The notes under the pieces: model-generated
Seen by the model: the letters and a program-made list of their open reading frames with translations, nothing else
Database searches by the model: none
What the model was told of the DNA's origin: nothing
Shown here: positions 5,088 through 10,622 of the stretch, one piece after another
Layout: each line of letters starts with the position of its first letter
Position numbering within the stretch: the stretch's first letter is position 1
Origin: Methanoregula sp.
GTDB taxonomy: Archaea > Halobacteriota > Methanomicrobia > Methanomicrobiales > Methanospirillaceae
Reading direction: 5' to 3'
Assembly: GCA_026394635.1 (NCBI GenBank)
Contig: JAPKXV010000113.1
Span: 1-10,622, forward strand
Length of the DNA stretch: 10,622 nucleotides
Made by a program: the position numbers and the translations under genes

Positions 5088-7934
5088 ATGACACGGAAAA
5101 AAGCAGTGAATGAGAGTACACCGGTTGAGACGATCCGGCTTAAAGACAAGAAGGAAAAAGCAGCAAAGGGGAGCACACCAGTTGAGACTATCCGGCATGC
5201 GGACAAGCGGTCGAATATCCCCACCGAGGAACTCCGGGACTTTGTGGATGATGACGAGCGCAGCTCGCAGATAATGCGGTATCCCCGTGATTCCTCGCTC
5301 GATCCGCAACTTGTCTGGATGGGGAAGGACGAGCAGGACGCCCATGATCTCGAAGTAATGGTCCTACCTATCTACATCCAGGAAAAGATCCACCCTCAGG
5401 TGATCATCGAGGATTTCCTTCGTCACGCAAAGCCGGGCGGGGTGAACAAGGCACAAGGCGAGTACCAGGAGAATCTTTTTGCGGATTTCAACGGGCTGCC
5501 GGAGGAGTTCGACCAGCGTGTGGATTTCTACCACCATGAGCAGAACTGGTCGAACCGGCTGGTGCTCGGAGATTCCTTGCAGGTGATGACTTCACTTGCC
5601 GAGAAGGAAGGGCTCAAAGGCAAGGTGCAGATGATCTACCTTGATCCGCCGTACGGGATCAAGTTCAATAGTAACTGGCAGGTGAGCACACGGAAGCGGG
5701 AAGTGAAGGATGGGAAAGCCGATGACACAACTCGTCAACCTGAACAGATTCGTGCGTTCAGGGATACGTGGAAGCTGGGGATTCACTCGTATCTTGCATA
5801 TTTGCGGGATCGTTTTAGAATTGCACTTGATCTGCTAACAGAATCCGGTAGCATTTTTGTCCAAATTGGCGATGAAAATGTTCATTTAGTCCGGTCTATA
5901 TTGGACGAAATTTTCGGTCATAAAAATTTTATAAGTTTAATCACCTTTAAAAAAAGTGGAGGAATGGGTCAAGATTATATTGACAATATTTCTGACTTTG
6001 TCATTTGGTATGCGAAAGAAAAAACAAAAGTCAAATATCGATCGCTTTATATAGAGAAAGATCTTGCTTTTGGAACTGGTGCGCGATATAATCAGGTAGA
6101 ATTTGAAAATGAGCGTGTAAGACCGATTAAAAAAGAAGAGAAGAACGATCCAAAAATTTTACCTTTAAATTCAAGAATATTTCTTGGAGGACCACTTATA
6201 TCAGAAACTCCAAGTGATGCGACAGTATTTGAATTTGAATTGAAAGGTAAGAAACGTTTTCCATTTAAGGGTGGATGGAAAACGAATCAAACTGGGATGT
6301 GCAGACTAATCAAAGCACAGAGACTTTTCAATACAAAAGATTTTGTCAATTATAAAATATATTTTGATGATTTTCCTGCTGTTGCTATCCCTAATTTATG
6401 GGACGACACAATGGGTACGGCAGAACAAAATAAAATATACGTAGTTCAAACAACCACAAAAATCATCGAACGCTGCCTTCTCATGACCACCGATCCCGGT
6501 GACATCGTGCTCGATCCCACCTGCGGCTCCGGCACTACCGCGTATGTCGCTGAGGAGTGGGGGCGCCGTTGGATCACCATTGATACGAGCCGGGTTGCCC
6601 TCGCACTTGCCCGCACCCGGCTCATGAGTGCCCGGTTCCCATACTATCTCCTTGCCGATTCCCCGGAGGGGCTCGCAAAGGAAGCGGAGATCACAAAGCA
6701 GCGCCCTCCGGTGTATCCCACAAAGTACGATATCAAGAAAGGATTTGTGTACAAACGTATCCCGCACATCATGCTCAAATCGATCGCGAACAACGAAGAT
6801 ATCGATACCATCTACGAGAAGTACCAGGTAAAACTCGAACTGCTCCGGGCATCGATCAACAAGGCAGCAAAGAAACAGTGGGAAGAATGGGGAGTCCCCC
6901 GCGAAGCGCCGGATGACGAAAAGCTCGCCGGGCTCCTCACGCAGTGGTGGGATCTCCGGCAGCAGCGGCAGAAAGAGATTGATTCCTCGATTGCGCTCCG
7001 GGCGGATATGGAGATGCTCTACGATCAGCCGTATGACGCAAAACGCGTCCGGGTCACGGGACCGTTCAGCGTTGAAAGCCTCTCACCGCACCGCATCCTC
7101 CCCGCCGATGAAGACATGGACGGGACGGTCAGCGAGAAGGAAGCACATGACCGGCAGGATTTCACTACCATCATTCTCGATAATCTCCGTGCGAGCGGCG
7201 TGGACAACCGGGTGAAGAACGAGCGGATCAAATTTGCCTCGCTCGATCCTTTTGCCGGGAAATGGATTCACGCGAAGGGCACTTACACCGATGCAGAGGG
7301 TTCCACAAAAAGCGTAGGCATCTCCATCGGACCCGAGCATGGCACGGTCGGACCGTTGCAGGTCAAAGAAGCGGCAAAGGAAGCCGTGCAGGGGCTTGGA
7401 TTTGACCTCCTGATCGTCTGCGGGTTTGCTTTCGATCCGCACATCAGCGATGAGATGAAACGGTACGGGAAACTCACGGTGCTTCCTGCCCATATGAACA
7501 ATGACCTTGGCATGGACGAGCTGCTCAAGAAGACCGGCTCCGGGAATTTATTTGTTGTCTTTGGTGAGCCGGATATTGAGATCAAAAAGCAGCCGGATAA
7601 GAAGATCGTCGTAGAGATCAAAGGAGTCGATGTCTACGATCCGACCACCGGCGCCATTCGGAGCAACTCAACCGACGATATCGCGTGCTGGTTCATCGAC
7701 ACCGATTACAACGGGGAGAGTTTCTTTGTCCGGCACGCGTATTTCACCGGTGACAAGACCAAAGACCCGTACGAGAAATTAAAAAGAGCGTTGCGAGCGG
7801 AGATCGATGAAGCGGCATGGGCGAATTTGTACCGGTACGTGAGTTTGCCTTTTATTTCGCCTTCTACGGGTAAGATTGCCGTGAAGGTAATCAACCACTA
7901 CGGGGATGAAGTGATGAAGGTGTACGGAATATGA
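5088..7934 (+). CDS. Large site-specific adenine DNA methyltransferase (beta class, Mod subunit of type III-like system)
   Basis: This 948-residue protein should transfer a methyl group from S-adenosylmethionine to N6 of adenine in a specific site, protecting host DNA from the Res partner. The catalytic motif IV is DPPY (186-189), in YLDPPYGIKF. The SAM-binding motif I is DPTCGSGTT (476-484), followed by a WITIDTSR segment (motif II/III region). Catalytic motif before SAM motif defines the beta class, as in type III Mod proteins, and the stretch between them holds the target recognition domain. That stretch (about 5800-6465) is strikingly AT-rich while the flanks are GC-rich, implying replacement. 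The N-terminus holds a 13-residue imperfect duplication (residues 9-21 and 28-40). About 400 residues follow the SAM domain, making this protein much longer than a usual Mod of roughly 600-650. That tail has no motif I can name, but probably serves complex formation. The gene sits directly behind res. Confidence 0.93.
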   Translation: MTRKKAVNESTPVETIRLKDKKEKAAKGSTPVETIRHADKRSNIPTEELRDFVDDDERSSQIMRYPRDSSLDPQLVWMGKDEQDAHDLEVMVLPIYIQEKIHPQVIIEDFLRHAKPGGVNKAQGEYQENLFADFNGLPEEFDQRVDFYHHEQNWSNRLVLGDSLQVMTSLAEKEGLKGKVQMIYLDPPYGIKFNSNWQVSTRKREVKDGKADDTTRQPEQIRAFRDTWKLGIHSYLAYLRDRFRIALDLLTESGSIFVQIGDENVHLVRSILDEIFGHKNFISLITFKKSGGMGQDYIDNISDFVIWYAKEKTKVKYRSLYIEKDLAFGTGARYNQVEFENERVRPIKKEEKNDPKILPLNSRIFLGGPLISETPSDATVFEFELKGKKRFPFKGGWKTNQTGMCRLIKAQRLFNTKDFVNYKIYFDDFPAVAIPNLWDDTMGTAEQNKIYVVQTTTKIIERCLLMTTDPGDIVLDPTCGSGTTAYVAEEWGRRWITIDTSRVALALARTRLMSARFPYYLLADSPEGLAKEAEITKQRPPVYPTKYDIKKGFVYKRIPHIMLKSIANNEDIDTIYEKYQVKLELLRASINKAAKKQWEEWGVPREAPDDEKLAGLLTQWWDLRQQRQKEIDSSIALRADMEMLYDQPYDAKRVRVTGPFSVESLSPHRILPADEDMDGTVSEKEAHDRQDFTTIILDNLRASGVDNRVKNERIKFASLDPFAGKWIHAKGTYTDAEGSTKSVGISIGPEHGTVGPLQVKEAAKEAVQGLGFDLLIVCGFAFDPHISDEMKRYGKLTVLPAHMNNDLGMDELLKKTGSGNLFVVFGEPDIEIKKQPDKKIVVEIKGVDVYDPTTGAIRSNSTDDIACWFIDTDYNGESFFVRHAYFTGDKTKDPYEKLKRALRAEIDEAAWANLYRYVSLPFISPSTGKIAVKVINHYGDEVMKVYGI
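5112..5207 (+). repeat. Imperfect tandem duplication in the methyltransferase N-terminus
   Basis: Two 39-base copies, 5112-5150 and 5169-5207, are offset by 57 bases and identical at 31 of 39 positions by hand count. They encode ESTPVETIRLKDK and GSTPVETIRHADK. Several differences are silent third-position changes, so the duplication is not recent and the protein sequence seems kept. Confidence 0.75.
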
Positions 7935-7975
7935 CTTAATTGTGGGGAAATCTCTTCAATCACAGACTTGACGGC

Positions 7976-7999
7976 TGAAAACGGCGAGAGCCGTTTTCA
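7976..7999. terminator. Perfect 10-bp hairpin after the res-mod operon
   Basis: TGAAAACGGC (7976-7985) and GCCGTTTTCA (7990-7999) are exact reverse complements around a GAGA tetraloop. The hairpin lies about 40 bases after the methyltransferase stop and before the next promoter, the expected place for an operon end. There is no T-run after it, so it may stabilise the mRNA 3' end or bind a protein instead of terminating on its own. Confidence 0.5.
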
Positions 8000-8017
8000 T
8001 AGTATCAATACGAACGT

Positions 8018-8026
8018 TTACATATC
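8018..8026 (+). promoter_or_regulatory. Candidate TATA box of the ATPase-TOPRIM operon
   Basis: TTTACATAT, close to the archaeal TATA consensus, lies about 53 bases before the ATG at 8079 and after the hairpin. This supports separate transcription of the second module. It is flanked by short inverted arms, ACGAA (8010-8014) and TTCGT (8028-8032), which could be an operator. Confidence 0.4.
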
Positions 8027-8071
8027 ATTCGTCTATGAATATCTCATAAAGAAAATGCAAAATAAATGAGT

Positions 8072-8076
8072 TGAGG
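8072..8076 (+). promoter_or_regulatory. Ribosome binding site of the ATPase gene
   Basis: TGAGG lies two bases before the ATG at 8079. The spacing is short but the site favours this start, which also gives the N-terminal beta strand and 'KNYRAL' segment typical of the family. Confidence 0.35.
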
Positions 8077-8078
8077 AC

Positions 8079-9314
8079 ATGGCGCAGTTGGAAGGTATCC
8101 GGATAAAAAATTATCGGGCATTACAAGATGTAACCTTAGGCAGAACCTTTGAAAATCGGGATGATGCACCGCTATCAAAATTTATTTCGGTTATTGGACC
8201 GAACGGTTCTGGAAAATCGGCATTAATGGATGCGTTTGGATTTATCGGCGATTGTCTGCGCACAAATGTTGAGGATGCCTGCGACAGACCCCATAGAGGG
8301 GGATTTGAAAGATTAAGGACGCAAGGTCAAAAGGGGCCAATACAGTTTGAATTATACTTCCGGCAAGACCAGAAATCACGTCCCATAAGTTATTCTCTGC
8401 ATATCGATATGGACAACACGGGACATACCGTGGTCGTGTATGAACGTTTACGACAAAGAAGAAAAGGACAAAAAATCGGCAAACCATTTTCATTTTTAGA
8501 GATAAAAAAGGGAAAAGGATTTGCATGGGCTGGACGAGGTTCAGAGAAAGAAGAAGAGAACACCTATGTCCAGGTAAAACTGAATGATTCGAGATTTTTA
8601 GGGATCACCACCTTTGGCAATTTATCAGATCATCCGAGAATTGTTGCATTCAGAACATTTCTCGAAGGCTGGTATCTCTCCTATTTTGTTCCAGATTTAG
8701 CGCGTGTCCTGCCAGTAGCCGGTGCCCAGAAACACCTAAATCAACGAGGAGATAACTTGGCGAATTATTTACAATATATTGAGCGGGCAGATCCCAAAAA
8801 ATTTGGAAATATGTTAAAAAAGATCGCCCAATACATCCCCGGAATACAGTCAATATCTCATAAAAGAACTGATGATGGACGGTTATTGTTACAGTTCAAT
8901 GACAAAGGGTATCAAAATCCGTTTTTCCAGCCGGATATGTCAGATGGCACTCTTAAACTGCTGGCATATTTACTTTTACTCGAAGACCCATCTCCATTTC
9001 CATTAATTGGCATTGAAGAACCAGAAAATGGGCTGCATCATCAACTGCTCGAACCGCTGGCACAAACAATGAAGAAGTATTCATCGATGGAAAAAACCGG
9101 ACCCCAGATCATTATCACAACCCATTCACCGTACTTTATTGATGCACTTACTCCAAAAGAAGTCTGGATACTTGAGAAAAATGAGAAAGGATCTTCCACA
9201 GCGGTGAGAGCTGCTGATATCAAATCCGTAAAGGAATTATTTGAAGAGGGAATACCTCTCGGTAGCCTTTGGTACAGCGATCACTTCGGTAGAGGCAATC
9301 CACATGTTTATTGA
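8079..9314 (+). CDS. AAA/ABC-type ATPase of a split ATPase-TOPRIM defence pair (AAA_21/AAA_15-like)
   Basis: This 411-residue cytoplasmic protein is predicted to bind and hydrolyse ATP and to control its partner. Its N-terminus (IRIKNYRALQDV) is typical of OLD/RecF-like ATPases. Walker A is GPNGSGKS (40-47). An ABC-signature-like MSDGT is at 287-291. The extended Walker B is LIGIEEPENGLHH (309-321, acidic pair E313/E314). The switch histidine is in TTHS (347-350). The middle (about 60-280) is the usual variable insertion between the ATPase halves, rich in charged residues (an RQRRKGQ segment near 125). All key ATPase motifs are intact. It overlaps the next gene by 11 bases (ATG 9304 within the end, stop 9312-9314), a tight coupling that implies stoichiometric partners. 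The layout is like PARIS (AriA/AriB) and other OLD-related systems in which ATPase and nuclease are separate chains. Its role in defence is inferred from family and context. Confidence 0.9.
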   Translation: MAQLEGIRIKNYRALQDVTLGRTFENRDDAPLSKFISVIGPNGSGKSALMDAFGFIGDCLRTNVEDACDRPHRGGFERLRTQGQKGPIQFELYFRQDQKSRPISYSLHIDMDNTGHTVVVYERLRQRRKGQKIGKPFSFLEIKKGKGFAWAGRGSEKEEENTYVQVKLNDSRFLGITTFGNLSDHPRIVAFRTFLEGWYLSYFVPDLARVLPVAGAQKHLNQRGDNLANYLQYIERADPKKFGNMLKKIAQYIPGIQSISHKRTDDGRLLLQFNDKGYQNPFFQPDMSDGTLKLLAYLLLLEDPSPFPLIGIEEPENGLHHQLLEPLAQTMKKYSSMEKTGPQIIITTHSPYFIDALTPKEVWILEKNEKGSSTAVRAADIKSVKELFEEGIPLGSLWYSDHFGRGNPHVY

Positions 9315-9942
9315 AGTTCTCGTTGAAGGTGGTTCGGATGTTCCCATTGTGAAAGAAATTCTGACTCGTCGTTTTAACCTTCGGGAAAATATTGATTTTA
9401 AAATCCATCCTCACCAAGGTAAAGGGGATTTGCCTGCATCGGTGTATTCGCAGGTAGATCCAAGGAACCGTTCACTATTGCATCAACTACCGGCAAAATT
9501 ACGGGGGTATTCACACTTATCAAGCGATTATTGTATCATCATTCTGGTGGATGCTGATAATGATGACTGTATTGAATTGAAACGGAAACTGGTTGATCTT
9601 CATCAGCGATTACATTCTCAACCTCCCTGTGTTTTATTCCGTATTGCCATTGAAGAAATTGAATCCTGGTTTATTGCAGATATAAAAGCCGTAAAAGCTG
9701 CATACCCACATGCAAAAATACAAAAAATTGAGGGAATCCCCCCAGACGCTGTCGTGGGTGCATGGGAACATCTGGCTGACACTCTTGGCAGAAAGATCGA
9801 AGAGTGTAATGGCAGTGATAAATTGGAATGGTCAAAAAAAATATCGCCTCACCTTGATTTGAACGATCCAAAATCTACGAGTCTCTTTTTTTTTATTCAA
9901 GGAGTCCAGCGGTTATTTCAATCTCACGAGAATCAACAGTAA
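9304..9942 (+). CDS. TOPRIM-like DUF4276 family protein, predicted nuclease partner
   Basis: This is a 212-residue protein. The start at 9304 overlaps the ATPase gene and places the opening strand MFIEVLVEGGSD at the N-terminus, as in DUF4276 proteins. A longer reading frame from 9241 only adds residues antisensical to the family. TOPRIM-type metal-binding residues are visible: Glu8 in VEGGSD and the DxD pair D83/D85 in ILVDAD. The block IEEIESWF (116-123) with following IAD is the characteristic C-terminal half motif of this family. TOPRIM domains with these residues cut or nick nucleic acid in OLD nucleases, so this chain is likely the effector and the ATPase its sensor or regulator. A T9 run (9886-9894) encodes Phe195-197 near the end of the gene. 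No third gene of the module follows, because a terminator structure comes next. Confidence 0.85.
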   Translation: MFIEVLVEGGSDVPIVKEILTRRFNLRENIDFKIHPHQGKGDLPASVYSQVDPRNRSLLHQLPAKLRGYSHLSSDYCIIILVDADNDDCIELKRKLVDLHQRLHSQPPCVLFRIAIEEIESWFIADIKAVKAAYPHAKIQKIEGIPPDAVVGAWEHLADTLGRKIEECNGSDKLEWSKKISPHLDLNDPKSTSLFFFIQGVQRLFQSHENQQ

Positions 9943-9985
9943 ACGTGTCAGCGGGAATTATTGACAAAACCCTGTTTTGGGATTG

Positions 9986-10007
9986 AAAATCGCATTCGTG
10001 ATTTTTT
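9986..10007 (+). terminator. Intrinsic-type terminator of the ATPase-TOPRIM operon
   Basis: AAAATCGC (9986-9993) pairs with GTGATTTT (9998-10005), with one G-T pair and an ATTC loop. The T-run continues to 10007. A smaller hairpin precedes it (CAAAAC 9965-9970, loop CCT, GTTTTG 9974-9979). It lies 44 bases after the TOPRIM gene stop, and the T-run also fits archaeal termination. Confidence 0.55.
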
Positions 10008-10105
10008 AGTCATCTTGCCTGTGATCGAAGACTTCATAGGTAATTTTTCATCTTGTACCGTTCTTTCCTACATTACGGTGAATGCATATCTCAAAGAATT
10101 CTTTA

Positions 10106-10121
10106 CCCCCAATAACGGGGG
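10106..10121. repeat. C5/G5 hairpin between convergent genes
   Basis: CCCCC (10106-10110) pairs with GGGGG (10117-10121) around AATAAC. It lies in the 257-base gene-free stretch 9943-10199, which otherwise holds only the plus-strand terminator and C-rich sequence (about 10150-10195). I see no gene in this stretch. Confidence 0.35.
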
Positions 10122-10155
10122 ATTCCTCTCAAACTCATGGGAAAGGGCATCCCCT

Positions 10156-10162
10156 AAAAAAA
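10156..10162 (-). terminator. T-run terminator of the minus-strand membrane protein gene
   Basis: Seven A bases on the plus strand are seven T bases on the minus strand, 38 bases after the stop of the minus-strand gene, and follow a G-rich stretch. T-runs alone can stop archaeal RNA polymerase. Upstream on the minus strand a short imperfect stem (CAGGGG and CCCCTCTG on the plus strand) may help. Confidence 0.4.
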
Positions 10163-10199
10163 GCATCCCCCCACCCCCTCTGAACCGGGCAGGGGAAAT

Positions 10200-10622
10200 C
10201 TAACCGGCAATCATCCAAACCTCAATCACTAACCCCGTTATAGCGATAACAAGCGTCCAGATCACCTTCATCACCTGCTCGTTCTTCCCGAACGCATCGA
10301 CAACCGCCTGTGCATCCGCCCGCATCCCCCATTGAATCAGTTTCGGCAGGAACACAAACAAAGGCATGAAAACAATCATCGCCAGGATGAATGCGAGGGC
10401 GATCCCTGTTCTGCCTGCAAGATAAATCCCCGCCGGAACTGCAAATGTACCGGCGAGGATAGCAGCCATTCCCACCTCGCCGAGCCAGAAGTAGTGCGGT
10501 TGTTCGGTGTAGATCTCGAGGTCCTCCGGAACGAGCCGGTCCATCCGGAAGATCCCAAGAGCGTTCATCATCCCGTACCAAATTGCATGCGTGTGGTAAG
10601 GATCAGCCGTCAGACCGATAAA
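10200..10622 (-). CDS. C-terminal part of an unidentified membrane protein (partial)
   Basis: The frame is open to the right edge of the window, so the start lies outside and the ATG at 10571 is likely internal; upstream codons read as normal protein (ADPYHTHAIWYG). About 140 residues are visible. Three hydrophobic segments can be seen: one from about WLGEVGMAAILAG through IYLAG, one around IALAFILAMIVFMPLFVFL, and a last one at the C-terminus (WTLVIAITGLVIEVWMIAG). A short soluble loop (RADAQAVVDAFGKNEQ) separates the last two. It is GC-rich and transcribed toward the defence genes, so it is probably host chromosome flanking the island. I do not recognise the family and no function is proposed. 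Confidence 0.65.
   Translation of the reverse strand, partial: FIGLTADPYHTHAIWYGMMNALGIFRMDRLVPEDLEIYTEQPHYFWLGEVGMAAILAGTFAVPAGIYLAGRTGIALAFILAMIVFMPLFVFLPKLIQWGMRADAQAVVDAFGKNEQVMKVIWTLVIAITGLVIEVWMIAG

Noticed and set aside
6396..6767. 123-codon minus-strand frame inside the methyltransferase gene
   Set aside because: It lies antisense to the conserved SAM-binding block, whose protein motifs are clear on the plus strand.
9961..10203. 80-codon plus-strand frame after the TOPRIM gene
   Set aside because: It starts at TTG without a ribosome binding site, runs through a terminator structure and C-rich spacer, and its product has no protein-like pattern.
1..10622. CRISPR array, insertion sequence or integrase
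   Set aside because: No regularly spaced direct repeats, transposase, integrase or tRNA attachment site could be seen, so the island's means of mobility is not visible here.

Overview
The window looks like an archaeal defence island, most likely from a Methanomicrobiales-type methanogen. The support is indirect: TATA/BRE-like promoters, ribosome binding sites of the GGTGA/GAGG type, a methanogen-style TPR protein, and T-rich ends after genes. I recognise no metabolic marker gene, so the taxonomic guess is an inference.

Layout. Positions 3-392 (+) are the 3' end of a gene that enters from the left, with a look of a Rossmann/TIR/deoxyribosyltransferase-like domain. Positions 393-646 hold a structured, GC-rich, gene-free spacer between convergent genes. 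A short TPR protein, possibly a fragment, lies on the minus strand (647-1105). An AT-rich gene at 1293-1880 (+) encodes a small protein with uracil-DNA-glycosylase-superfamily-like motifs. After a 209-base leader with an archaeal promoter-like element come two large genes in one operon: a 997-residue DEAH helicase/nuclease of the type III Res kind (2090-5080) and a 948-residue beta-class adenine DNA methyltransferase (5088-7934). Together they form a large type III-like restriction-modification system, with the res gene first.

A 144-base spacer with a perfect 10-bp hairpin and a new promoter separates this from a second module. That module is an AAA/ABC-type ATPase (8079-9314) overlapping by 11 bases a TOPRIM-like DUF4276 protein (9304-9942), followed by a good intrinsic-terminator structure. 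This split ATPase + TOPRIM layout resembles OLD-family-type defence pairs. The right end (10200-10622, minus) is the C-terminal part of an unrelated membrane protein.

How the parts may work together: the methyltransferase should mark host DNA and the helicase-nuclease should cut unmarked DNA. The ATPase/TOPRIM pair is probably a second, independent nuclease-type defence. The glycosylase-like protein may act on modified or damaged bases. The clearest mosaic signal is a sharp AT-rich tract inside the methyltransferase (about 5800-6465) that covers its target recognition region, as expected if the specificity was swapped by recombination.
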